Assembly (NCBI GenBank): GCA_016786845.1
Contig: JAEUVB010000003.1
Coordinates: forward strand, 124,001 to 188,000
DNA: 64,000 nucleotides
Direction of reading: 5' to 3'
Source: Chitinophagaceae bacterium
GTDB taxonomy: Bacteria > Bacteroidota > Bacteroidia > Chitinophagales > Chitinophagaceae
The notes under the pieces were generated by a model, which made no database searches, was not told where the DNA came from, and saw only the letters and a program-made list of their open reading frames with translations. Positions 45,774-53,202 of this stretch are shown here, piece after piece; positions within the stretch are counted from its first letter, which is position 1, and the number at the start of each line of letters is the position of its first letter. The position numbers and the translations under genes are program-made.

Positions 45774-45921
45774 TCTGTTTTTTTCGAATCCAAATATCTC
45801 CAACAAAAACCTTCCGTGCAATCCTTTCATCAGTGATCCAATAATCGTAAAGCTGATTATACTTCGATGTATAAAATTTGTCCGTCATCCAATCTGTGGC
45901 CTTTTTGTCGTAAAATTGCAT
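45763..45921 (-). CDS. Possible small protein antisense to the KAS/ACMSD junction
   Basis: A 52-residue open frame with an ATG at 45921, ending 11 bp inside the ketoacyl synthase gene on the other strand. It fills the 149-bp gap between the two plus-strand genes and is rich in Asp, Tyr, Trp and Lys (TDKFYTSKYNQLYDYWITDE). It could be a real small gene or a chance frame. The GTG start of the next gene is directly divergent from it. Confidence 0.25.
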   Translation of the reverse strand: MQFYDKKATDWMTDKFYTSKYNQLYDYWITDERIARKVFVGDIWIRKKQITY

Positions 45922-45922
45922 T

Positions 45923-46915
45923 GTGAAAAAAATCGATATCCACACCCACATCATGCCCGAAAAAATCCCGAATTGGTTTCAAAAATTCGGTTATGGCGAA
46001 TTTATTCATTTGGAGCACCATAAACCCTGTTGTGCCCGCATGATCAAAGGCGATAAATTCTTCCGTGAGGTCGAAAGTAATTGCTGGGAACCTCAGGATC
46101 GGCTGAAGGAGATGGATGAAACAGAAGTGGATATTCAAGTCCTGTCGACCATACCCGTTTTATTTAATTATTGGGCCAAACCGGCGGACGGACTCGAAAC
46201 TTCCCGTTTCTTCAATGATCATATAGCCCAATGTGTCGATCATCGACCGGATCGGTTTATTGGTCTGGGTACAGTGCCTTTACAAGATATTGATATCGCG
46301 ATTCGAGAAATGGAACGCATAGTGAAGGAGCTCAAAATGCCCGGTATCGAAATTGGATCTAATATTAATCAAGTCAATCTCGGTGATGCGCGCTTTGATC
46401 CTTTTTGGGAAGCCGCCCAGGAGTTGGGTTGCAGCATCTTCGTACATCCCTGGGAAATGATGGGTGAAGATCAGATGCAAAAATATTGGCTTCCCTGGTT
46501 GGTGGGCATGCCGGCCGAAACATCGAGAGCCATTTGTAGCATGATCTTCGGTGGCGTCATGGAAAAATTCCCTCAACTCAAAATTGCCTTTGCGCACGGC
46601 GGCGGATCATTTCCGGCTACGGTGGGTCGGGTAGAGCATGGGTTTAAAGTTCGCCCCGACTTATGTGCCATCGACAACCCCGTTAATCCACGCAATTATC
46701 TCGGGCATTTTTGGGTCGATAGTCTGGTGCATGATGCCGTTTCATTTGATCTTTTGATGAAGGTGATCGGGGAAGATAAAATTTGCTGCGGCAGCGACTA
46801 TCCCTTCCCTTTAGGCGAGCATCGTCCCGGTGGACTCATCGAAAGCCTTACTCTGACAGATGAGGTAAAACATAAATTATTATTCCATAATGCCATGCAA
46901 TGGTTGGGCTTGTAG
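45923..46915 (+). CDS. ACMSD-like amidohydrolase/decarboxylase
   Basis: 330 residues. The metal ligands appear in IDIHTHIMP (His7, His9), VHPWE (near 174) and GSDYPFP (Asp near 291), and QVLSTIPVLFNYW and NCWEP match 2-amino-3-carboxymuconate-6-semialdehyde decarboxylase of the kynurenine branch of tryptophan breakdown. ACMSD turns the semialdehyde into aminomuconate semialdehyde. The start is GTG at 45923. No other kynurenine pathway gene is nearby. Confidence 0.88.
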   Translation: MKKIDIHTHIMPEKIPNWFQKFGYGEFIHLEHHKPCCARMIKGDKFFREVESNCWEPQDRLKEMDETEVDIQVLSTIPVLFNYWAKPADGLETSRFFNDHIAQCVDHRPDRFIGLGTVPLQDIDIAIREMERIVKELKMPGIEIGSNINQVNLGDARFDPFWEAAQELGCSIFVHPWEMMGEDQMQKYWLPWLVGMPAETSRAICSMIFGGVMEKFPQLKIAFAHGGGSFPATVGRVEHGFKVRPDLCAIDNPVNPRNYLGHFWVDSLVHDAVSFDLLMKVIGEDKICCGSDYPFPLGEHRPGGLIESLTLTDEVKHKLLFHNAMQWLGL

Positions 46916-46927
46916 TCATTTACTATT

Positions 46928-47944
46928 ATGAAAAAAACAATCAGTCTGTTTGCCGTCGGGATTTCACTCATCTTGCTCATCCTGAGTTGGTTTTACCTTT
47001 GGCGTTCAAATACCGTTGTGCCAAATGAAAAAGCTTATCTCTATATCCGTACCGGAGCCACCTATTCGGATGTTTTGGATAGCTTGACCAAACATCAGTA
47101 TATCAGGCATCTCGGGAGTTTCAAGACCGTGGCCTCTCTCATGAAGCTCGAACAAAACATTCATGCCGGCCGATACGAAATCGTTTCAGGCATGGGCAAT
47201 TACAGCATCGTCCGTATGCTCAAAAGCGGCAGACAAAAACCGGTGAAGCTCGTCATCAATAAACTTCGAACCAAAACGGATATCGTCCGTAAACTGGATG
47301 CGGCACTCGAACCCGACAGTACTTCTTTCGCTCAATTACTGAACGATACTGCTTTTTTGAAAACGTGGAATCTAAACACATCTCAAGTACAATGCTTATT
47401 TGTACCCGCCACCTATGAATGTTATTGGAACACGACTGCCGAGAAGGCCATTTCAAAAATTGCTGAAGCTTATACGAGGTACTGGAATGACGAACGAAAA
47501 CAATTGGCAGCGTCAATTGGATTGAGTATACCACAGGTCATCACCATCGCTTCGATTGTAGAAGAAGAAACGAACCAAGATGATGAGAAAGCGAGGATTG
47601 CCAGTGTATATCTCAATCGCTATAAACTCGGTATGATGTTAGGCGCCGACCCAACCGTAAAATTTGCAGTCGGTGATTTTACTTTAAGACGTATCCTGAA
47701 TAAGCACACTCAGTTTGCTTCACCTTATAATACTTATCAAGTCAAGGGCCTGCCACCGGGACCTATATGTACACCCGGCAAGGCGAGCATCGATGCGGTA
47801 TTGCACGCAGAGAAAACGAATTTCTTATTCTTCTGTGCGAAAGAAGACTTCACCGGTCACCATAATTTTGCAGTGACTTACGACGAGCATCTTCAAAATG
47901 CACGACGCTATCAGGCGGCTTTAGATGCCCGGAAAATCAAATAA
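46928..47944 (+). CDS. mltG: Endolytic murein transglycosylase MltG
   Basis: 338 residues with an N-terminal transmembrane anchor (about 5-25) and a YceG domain. The catalytic region ASIVEEETNQDDEKARIASV (near 208) has the catalytic glutamate, and GADPTVKFAVGD follows. MltG cuts nascent glycan strands and sets their length. It starts 13 bp after the ACMSD-like gene and is the last gene before the repeat-rich region. Confidence 0.93.
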   Translation: MKKTISLFAVGISLILLILSWFYLWRSNTVVPNEKAYLYIRTGATYSDVLDSLTKHQYIRHLGSFKTVASLMKLEQNIHAGRYEIVSGMGNYSIVRMLKSGRQKPVKLVINKLRTKTDIVRKLDAALEPDSTSFAQLLNDTAFLKTWNLNTSQVQCLFVPATYECYWNTTAEKAISKIAEAYTRYWNDERKQLAASIGLSIPQVITIASIVEEETNQDDEKARIASVYLNRYKLGMMLGADPTVKFAVGDFTLRRILNKHTQFASPYNTYQVKGLPPGPICTPGKASIDAVLHAEKTNFLFFCAKEDFTGHHNFAVTYDEHLQNARRYQAALDARKIK

Positions 47945-48062
47945 TTTTTTTGCCCCCAGCGAGGATTTCGTTCGTTACAAGGGTATTACATGGGGACCCT
48001 GAACCCCGTTCCGGGGCAGTGTGAGAGCGGAGAAGGAGAGCGGATGAGGTGCTGAATACTTT

Positions 48063-48101
48063 ACGTCATTGCGAGGCACGAAGCAATCCTATGCTACGAA
48101 G
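48063..48101 (+). repeat. Dispersed repeat, left copy (inverted partner at 50475)
   Basis: The sequence CGTCATTGCGAGGCACGAAG..CAATCCTATGCTACGAAG appears again at 50475-50520 as its reverse complement, with a 6-nt length difference and one substitution or so. This type of motif is a well-known kind of intergenic repeat (CGTCATTGCGAGG...) in many bacteria. The two copies bracket the cassette region (about 2.46 kb). Confidence 0.75.
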
Positions 48102-48123
48102 TGTTTTTATCATGTCATACCAT

Positions 48124-48421
48124 CGTCGCGGTCTCTCGCTGTCAGGTGCGAGCCCGGCCTAGTGCGGGTTAGAAAGAGAAAGGGAAAGAATAAGAATGAT
48201 TAAGAGAATGAGAATGAATGAGAAGATTACGTCCCCGCAGCGGTCTCTCACTTTGGAGGACCCTGCGGTTTAGAAAGAGAAAGGGAAAGAATGAGAATGA
48301 GTAGGAGAATGAGAATGAATGGGAAGATTACGTCCCCGCAGCGGTCTCTCGCTTCAAGGGGCGAGCCAAGCCTCGCTCTGGAGGACCCTGCGGTTCAGGA
48401 GAATGAGAATCAATGGGAGGA
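48124..48421 (+). repeat. Three tandem GC-rich palindromic units
   Basis: Units with CGGTCTCTC at 48129, 48241 and 48342 (spacing 112 and 101 bp). Each contains CCGCAG-GGTC-CTC and GAGGACC-CTGCGG half-sites; in unit 2 (48235-48268) they form a hairpin with an ACTTTG loop. Between units are purine-rich runs (AGAAAGAGAAAGGGAAAGAAT). The first unit is more diverged. They look like REP-type elements. Confidence 0.7.
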
Positions 48422-48460
48422 TGCGATATTGTTCAGCCGTTTATGATATGGGTGAAGGCC

Positions 48461-48615
48461 CTAAATACTTTTCCAATGGATTATCTATTATTCATGAATG
48501 ATGTTAACTTTGAGATACCGGAGTTGAGTAAACAAATACCATGGAAGAAGAGATCAATGTTGATGTTGATGTAGACTGTAGTCGGGATTCCGCAGGGTCG
48601 CTCAGAGCAGCAGAT
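48461..48615 (+). repeat. 155-bp module A, copy 1
   Basis: Nearly identical (about 11 mismatches by eye over 155 positions) to 49252-49406, with the same length and no gaps. Its last 75 bp encode a leader of about 25 residues, partly made from the CCGCAGGGTCGCTC half of the palindromic repeat. The upstream half likely holds the cassette promoter or ribosome-binding region. Confidence 0.85.
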
Positions 48616-48726
48616 TTCGTAAATCGAAGCCGCAGAGTCCCTGAGGCGGGAGACACTCTGGAGACCGAAGGAGCTACAACTCCATTCTTTGATGCTATTA
48701 CAAAAGATAGGAAATGCGAAGATTAA
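48541..48726 (+). CDS. Leader ORF of cassette 1
   Basis: 61 residues beginning MEEEINVDVDVDCSRDSAGSLRAAD, almost identical to the first 25 residues of the 49332 frame (MEEQINIDFDVDCRRDAAGSLRAAD). The last 36 residues are repeat-derived (RRVPEAGDTLETEGATT). The frame ends 13 bp inside the next gene (overlap 48714-48726), as if translation of the cargo is coupled to it. I do not know of a matching family. Negative charge is high at the start. Confidence 0.5.
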   Translation: MEEEINVDVDVDCSRDSAGSLRAADFVNRSRRVPEAGDTLETEGATTPFFDAITKDRKCED

Positions 48727-49088
48727 CATTTACTAGAATACTATTGCTTTTGGGTATTATACTAGCTTCTTTTTTGATATTTTTATTGTTTAAAAGACCA
48801 TCAGGCCGTACATATGTATCTTATAAGCAGTCATATCTAATTGCGAAAAAATATTTTACAGCATTTAATGACACTAGCAAGGTAAAAAATTTGGAGGATA
48901 TAAATAAACTAGTCGACAAGAATCACCTAGATATTATTCTTATAACTGGTACAAATTTAAATAATTACAAATGTTATGTATTTGAAAAGTACTTTAATAC
49001 TCAAGATACAGTAAAGGAGGTTGAATTCTATTTTGATAGATGGGCACTTTATGAAATTAGATTACATGAAATTGAAAAAGTTAAGTAA
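48714..49088 (+). CDS. Cargo gene of cassette 1: small membrane protein
   Basis: 124 residues: one transmembrane segment at about 8-27 (ILLLLGIILASFLIFLLF) and a soluble Tyr/Asn/Lys-rich domain. Residues such as YFDRWALYEIRLHEIEK give no known motif. Base composition is much more AT-rich than the flanking repeats. No homolog is recognised. Overlaps the leader by 13 bp; downstream is the module B copy 1. Confidence 0.55.
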   Translation: MRRLTFTRILLLLGIILASFLIFLLFKRPSGRTYVSYKQSYLIAKKYFTAFNDTSKVKNLEDINKLVDKNHLDIILITGTNLNNYKCYVFEKYFNTQDTVKEVEFYFDRWALYEIRLHEIEKVK

Positions 49089-49151
49089 TAAGATTAATTC
49101 CTATCGGGGTGATTTTGCCTCCAAAAGGAATCACGTTACTTGGTCTCGTCT

Positions 49152-49222
49152 TTTTTCTCCGCACGGTAGTCTGTTAAATCTCTCCCACTTCTACGCATGG
49201 GTCTCCACCTCAGGACTCTGCG
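49152..49222 (+). repeat. Module B, copy 1 (3' flank of cassette 1)
   Basis: About 70 bp (TTTTTCTCCGCA...AAATCTCTCCCA...GCATGGGT) related to 50200-50270, with many substitutions. It contains CCGCA and CTCTGCG half-sites like the palindromic units, 30 bp before module A copy 2. Confidence 0.65.
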
Positions 49223-49251
49223 AGTTAGTTACCGTACTAAAACTATAAGGT

Positions 49252-49406
49252 CTAAATACTTTACTAATGGATAATCTATTATTCATGAATGATGTTAACT
49301 TTGAGAGACCGGAGTTGAGTAAACAAATAGTATGGAAGAACAGATCAATATTGATTTTGATGTAGACTGTAGACGGGATGCCGCAGGGTCGCTCAGAGCA
49401 GCAGAT
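49252..49406 (+). repeat. 155-bp module A, copy 2
   Basis: Second copy of the 48461-48615 module, 791 bp downstream, equal length. It includes the ATG at 49332 and encodes the first 25 residues of the cassette 2 frame. Confidence 0.85.
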
Positions 49407-50192
49407 CGCACGGGGAAGTGCTTCGTAGGAGTCAGCACAACGCGAAAAATAAAAGCAATTTCGGAAAATGGTAAGGTTGATGAAGAAACTGCAAAAAAGC
49501 TATTGGAAATGTCACAGAGAAAAGGTAAAAGTATAATACTGTTTATAGCTTTATTGCTTCTAGTAAATAATTATTTATTGGGTCAGTGGAACATCAACGA
49601 TACAGTAATCATTCAAAAAAAAATTACTTGGAAAGAATTGAAAGAAACAATGAGAGGTTGTTTTAATTGTTGTGTTGAGTATCCAGAATTTCCTAATGAA
49701 AACTTAATATCTAATGTAGGACTATCATTTATATATAATATACACGAAAATATTTTTGTTCGTGATTTAAGTGACTCCTTATTCCGTTCAGTTCTTAGTA
49801 GTGCTAAAAATGATACAGGTAATTGCTGTTTGTTGCCGTTATTAAAGTGTATAGATCCAAATGCTGAAATTATTTATCAAAAGTCATGTTCAATGTCAGC
49901 AAAAAAGCATCCCCACCAGATATACTGCCTTCAAAAACATATTAATTATCTTTTCCTAATTTACGCAGAGATAGTACATTTTCGAAGGGTTGTAATTCAA
50001 GATGGTCAGGCATTTGAAAATATTTCAATTGTTAAATTAGGACAACCCGTCGGTTATTCACTAACACAGTCAGATATACATGCTCTTTATCAATTTTATT
50101 CTTATGCTCCAAAAAGCGACTTTATTAGAAAAAGGAAATTGAAAAAACTGGGATATAAATGGATTTTACAATTTACTCCCCGCTATCCTTAG
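49332..50192 (+). CDS. Cassette 2: leader fused in frame to an exported protein
   Basis: 286 residues in one frame. Residues 1-25 repeat the cassette 1 leader. Residues 26-59 (KIKAISENGKVDEETAKKLLE) are a short charged helix. From Met60 (ATG at 49509) comes a textbook signal peptide, MSQRKGKSIILFIALLLL..YLLGQ, then a soluble domain rich in cysteine (CFNCC, NCCLLPLLKC). So the exported protein may really start at 49509 (227 residues), with the leader frame continuing into it. I recognise no domain. AT-rich cargo between GC-rich modules suggests recent acquisition. Confidence 0.55.
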   Translation: MEEQINIDFDVDCRRDAAGSLRAADRTGKCFVGVSTTRKIKAISENGKVDEETAKKLLEMSQRKGKSIILFIALLLLVNNYLLGQWNINDTVIIQKKITWKELKETMRGCFNCCVEYPEFPNENLISNVGLSFIYNIHENIFVRDLSDSLFRSVLSSAKNDTGNCCLLPLLKCIDPNAEIIYQKSCSMSAKKHPHQIYCLQKHINYLFLIYAEIVHFRRVVIQDGQAFENISIVKLGQPVGYSLTQSDIHALYQFYSYAPKSDFIRKRKLKKLGYKWILQFTPRYP

Positions 50193-50199
50193 TATGCAA

Positions 50200-50270
50200 T
50201 TTTTCTCCGCAGAGTAATGTGCTAAATCTCTCCCATTTCACCGCATGGGTTTCCGCTTTGGGAATCCAAG
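50200..50270 (+). repeat. Module B, copy 2 (3' flank of cassette 2)
   Basis: Related to 49152-49222 (TTTTTCTCCGCA, TAAATCTCTCCCA, GCATGGGT in the same order and spacing). It lies 7 bp after the cassette 2 stop. Confidence 0.65.
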
Positions 50271-50378
50271 GGGCAAACCGATATATTAATCAAGATGAGC
50301 AAATGTGTAAGACGAAGAGATCGTAGAAAAGGGTCAGAAGGAGAAATTGTTTGAACTGTTTTTTGATTGGAAGAGCGT

Positions 50379-50468
50379 AAACCTATAAGGTTTTGGAAAT
50401 GTAACAAGGTTTGTTTACACAATTAACGATCACTATGCCTATGAGGATTTGGAAAACCTTATAGGTTT
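50379..50468. repeat. 16-bp perfect inverted repeat (AAACCTATAAGG arms)
   Basis: AAACCTATAAGGTTTT (50379-50394) and AAAACCTTATAGGTTT (50453-50468) are exact reverse complements, 58 bp apart. Each arm is itself nearly palindromic. Similar AAACCTATAAGG-type repeats are common in Bacteroidota intergenic regions, from memory. Confidence 0.75.
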
Positions 50469-50474
50469 GTAAGG

Positions 50475-50520
50475 CTTCGTAGCATGGGATTGCTTCGTCG
50501 TGCCTCCTCGCAATGACGGT
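50475..50520 (-). repeat. Dispersed repeat, right copy (inverted)
   Basis: Reverse complement of the 48063-48101 repeat with 6 extra bases (GAGGAGGCACGACGAAG against GAGGCACGAAG). Together they flank the cassette locus. Confidence 0.75.
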
Positions 50521-50569
50521 AAGTTGGGTACTCAACTTTGCTATTAAATCCGTATTTTGCCCGCTGCAA

Positions 50570-51526
50570 ATGACCAGATTAGAGTACTATATCATAAAAT
50601 CAAAACCGGTACAGGCGACTATACATTGGCTCAAAAGAGTTCATCCGGCAGGATTTGAAGGGGTATCGCTTTATGATTCACTTAATTTTTTCAGGAAAGA
50701 AATCTTCTCCAATCGTTTTTACAGCAAGGCCAGTGCCATCTCCTTTTCCTTTTTAATGGCCATGCCACCGCTATTGCTGTTCTTTTTCACTTTAGTGCCT
50801 TATTTGCCTTTACCCGAACAAAAAATTATTAAGATGATCAATGATACTTTGTTCATGATTTCATCCAATGAAAATTTGCAGCGCAGCGTCAGTAAAGTGC
50901 TCAGCGATTTTATCACCCACAAAAAAAATGTGCTCCTTTCGTTTTCAGTCTTGCTCACCATCTATTATTCATCCAATGGCGTGATGGGACTAATGAATAC
51001 ATTCGAAAAGCAAATACCGGGTTTTCGACAACGGCATTGGCTCAAACAACGACTGATCGCTATATTATTAACCCTGCTCATCATACTGGCGGTACTGGCC
51101 ACCATGACTATTATGCTCATTCAAACCTGGGTGACAGCCAAGCTCGGTTCTGATTTTTTAAACAATGCCCTTTTTCTGAAAGTCATAGCCTATTTATTGC
51201 TCATGGGTATGTCATTGCTGATCGTAGCCTTTATCTATAAATATGGTACACCTACAGAATCTAAATTTCGTTTGTTTAGTCCGGGTGCGATTATTGCCAC
51301 CTTTCTGATGGTGGTCCTCACCGCGATCTTTTTCTATTCGGTCAACAACCTGGTCAATTATGATAAGATATACGGATCCATCGGTACGCTGATCATCTTC
51401 ATGGTATGGATCAATTTTATGGCGCAAATTCTGTTGATCGGATTTGAATTGAATGCAAGTATTATTTTTCATCGAAAAGGAAAGCCCCTAAAGCATGTCA
51501 CTAAACAAAAAGACATTGAAGCTTAG
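50570..51526 (+). CDS. YihY/BrkB-family membrane protein
   Basis: 318 residues from the ATG at 50570; the open frame extends to an ACG/ATG at 50513 inside the dispersed repeat and is not used. Six hydrophobic segments; FYSKASAISFSFLMAMPPLLLFFFTL and LIIFMVWINFMAQILLIGFELNA match the YihY/BrkB family (formerly called RNase BN by mistake). Function is unclear; members are inner-membrane transporters or scaffold proteins. Its 3' end overlaps the next gene by 32 bp. Confidence 0.88.
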   Translation: MTRLEYYIIKSKPVQATIHWLKRVHPAGFEGVSLYDSLNFFRKEIFSNRFYSKASAISFSFLMAMPPLLLFFFTLVPYLPLPEQKIIKMINDTLFMISSNENLQRSVSKVLSDFITHKKNVLLSFSVLLTIYYSSNGVMGLMNTFEKQIPGFRQRHWLKQRLIAILLTLLIILAVLATMTIMLIQTWVTAKLGSDFLNNALFLKVIAYLLLMGMSLLIVAFIYKYGTPTESKFRLFSPGAIIATFLMVVLTAIFFYSVNNLVNYDKIYGSIGTLIIFMVWINFMAQILLIGFELNASIIFHRKGKPLKHVTKQKDIEA

Positions 51527-52856
51527 TGTATTTTTTGGAATCATTCTATTAGCCGCTGCTTGTCAATTCCAAAAGCAGGATCCTACTTATGCCGGGGATA
51601 TTGCACCTATCATCTATCGAAGTTGTACCCCTTGTCACCGGCCCGGACAAATAGGTCATTTCAACCTGATCAGCTATGCGGATGTAAAAGCTTCTTCGGA
51701 GAAAATTCTGTATACGGTCAAAAACAGACTCATGCCCCCCTGGCCGGCAGATCCGAATTATACTCACTTCATCGGGGAACAAGTTTTGACCGACGAGGAA
51801 ATTAATCTCATTGAAACCTGGGTAAAATTGAATTGCCCGATGGGAGAAGCAGCTCGTATTCCAAAGGTTCCGGAGTTTCCGATGCGATCATTTCTCGGAA
51901 ATCCGGACTTGAGTATTCCGGTTAAACCGATTTTCCTGAAGGGCGATTATGCCGATCGTTTTCTATTGATCAAAGTGCCTTATGAGTTGCCTGCAGATAC
52001 TTTTTTACGTGCCGTAGAATTTGTGCCGGGTAATACCAAAGTGGTTCATCATGTAAACGGTGATATGGTTCGTTTTGATGCCGGTAAAAAGAAAAACGTT
52101 TATGACGGTGCTTTGGTGACCGATATGGTTTTGGATAGTACGATTGGACAAGCCTACAAAAATATTGGTGTCCTGCATGATGATGGAAGCTTTCCGACCT
52201 TGGTCAAATCGATTGTGAACTACCTTCCCGGTGTGATTGCGCAACAATATCCGGATGGTATAGGTGGATGGAGAGCCAATCAAAAAAATGCTTTTCTCTT
52301 GGCCGATTTGCATTACGGTCCGAGTGTGGATGATGTTTGGGACAGTTCCTTTATTAATATTTTCTATGCTAAGACGCCCCCCAAACGACCGCTTCAAGAA
52401 TTTCAGATGGGCACATTGGGCATTTCACCTATCGTTCCCCCTTTGGTGATTCCTCCGGGCAAAGTAAGTACCTACACGACTCGTTATACCTTACCCAAAA
52501 GCATTTCTATTCTCACCATCAACCCGCACATGCATTTATTGGGCAAGAGTTTTAAGGCTTATGCGCTGACACCTGAAAATGACACGATACGACTTATTCA
52601 TATACCGCGTTGGGATTTCAATTGGCAGAATTTTTATACCTTCCAAAAGATGATCAAGATACCTGCCGGCAGTACTATCGTGGTGGAAGGCGTATTTGAC
52701 AATACTGAAAATAATCCATTCAATCCGAATCATCCGCCTAAAGAAGTACGGGACAATAACGGCAGTATGCGCACGACGGATGAAATGTTTCAGTTTATAG
52801 TGACTTATCTGCCTTATGAAGAAGGAGATGAGATGATTTCACTGGAGAGAAAATGA
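51495..52856 (+). CDS. Lipoprotein with cytochrome c-like and copper monooxygenase-like domains
   Basis: 453 residues. A lipoprotein signal (LAAAC, Cys23) is followed by a heme-binding CTPCH motif (44-48) in a planctomycete-type cytochrome segment, then a beta-rich copper type II ascorbate-dependent monooxygenase-like region: TKVVHHVNGD and NPHMHLLGKS supply candidate Cu-binding histidines, and WDFNWQNFYTFQKM is typical. Such fusions occur in Bacteroidota and Planctomycetes with unknown substrates. Its start overlaps the YihY end by 32 bp, so translation is coupled. Confidence 0.82.
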   Translation: MSLNKKTLKLSVFFGIILLAAACQFQKQDPTYAGDIAPIIYRSCTPCHRPGQIGHFNLISYADVKASSEKILYTVKNRLMPPWPADPNYTHFIGEQVLTDEEINLIETWVKLNCPMGEAARIPKVPEFPMRSFLGNPDLSIPVKPIFLKGDYADRFLLIKVPYELPADTFLRAVEFVPGNTKVVHHVNGDMVRFDAGKKKNVYDGALVTDMVLDSTIGQAYKNIGVLHDDGSFPTLVKSIVNYLPGVIAQQYPDGIGGWRANQKNAFLLADLHYGPSVDDVWDSSFINIFYAKTPPKRPLQEFQMGTLGISPIVPPLVIPPGKVSTYTTRYTLPKSISILTINPHMHLLGKSFKAYALTPENDTIRLIHIPRWDFNWQNFYTFQKMIKIPAGSTIVVEGVFDNTENNPFNPNHPPKEVRDNNGSMRTTDEMFQFIVTYLPYEEGDEMISLERK

Positions 52857-53202
52857 TGGAAAGAAAATATGATGATATTTATACGTTCTTCAATAAATGT
52901 CTTCATTACTTTAAATATATTTTCTACTTTTTTCCTTAGATGAAAAAAGTAGCAAAAAAATCAAGGCTAAAATTCTTAGGCTAAAAATGACTCATCCGGC
53001 TATCATTTTCCAAACTCCTTCGTCGAACAGTGAAAAATGATTGCGCCGGATTTCATCATTTTCTTAACGCCACGAATTTAAGGTCATTCAAAAATGCAAG
53101 GAAACTAGTATTAAGAATGAAAAACTTGTAGATGAAAATACATGTGCATGCACCAAGTATTCATTATCTGCAAGAATGCAAGGGTTATTGAATATAGCCT
53201 AT
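52857..53202. other. Repeat-containing intergenic region between convergent genes
   Basis: 346 bp with no credible gene. It contains a CTACTTTTTT/AAAAAAGTAG hairpin (52924-52952, 9-nt loop), followed by GCAAAAAAATCAAGGCTAAA, a sequence type I recall from dispersed Bacteroidota repeats, and an imperfect inverted repeat ATCCGGC..ATCATTTT / AAAATGAT..GCCGGAT (52994-53009 with 53034-53051). Confidence 0.6.

Larger units (their letters stand above)
47945..48540. other. Non-coding, repeat-rich region left of the cassettes
   Basis: About 600 bp after mltG without a credible gene. Contents in order: a short hairpin CCCCG-TTC-CGGGG near 48005-48018; the left copy of a dispersed repeat (48063-48101); three tandem copies of a GC-rich palindromic unit (48124-48421); the beginning of the first 155-bp module at 48461. 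Some open frames here (such as 48319-48501) are built from the repeats. Confidence 0.7.
50193..50569. other. Non-coding region after cassette 2
   Basis: 377 bp without a convincing gene: module B copy 2 (50200-50270), two arms of a 16-bp inverted repeat (50379-50394, 50453-50468), the inverted copy of the dispersed repeat (50475-50520), and about 50 bp before the YihY ATG at 50570. Confidence 0.7.

Noticed and set aside
45857..46138. 93-codon minus-strand frame over the ACMSD-like gene start
   Set aside because: It is antisense to the conserved metal-binding N-terminus of the amidohydrolase.
48124..48421. CRISPR-like array
   Set aside because: The three units are long, imperfect and contain purine-rich tracts, not short identical repeats with unique spacers, and no cas gene is present.
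48319..48501. 60-codon plus-strand frame in the palindromic repeats
   Set aside because: It is made from repeat units and an Arg/Ser-rich composition that follows from the GC-rich palindromes.
47945..50569. Insertion sequence or prophage remnant
   Set aside because: No transposase, integrase or phage-like frame exists in the region; only repeats and two small cargo genes are visible.
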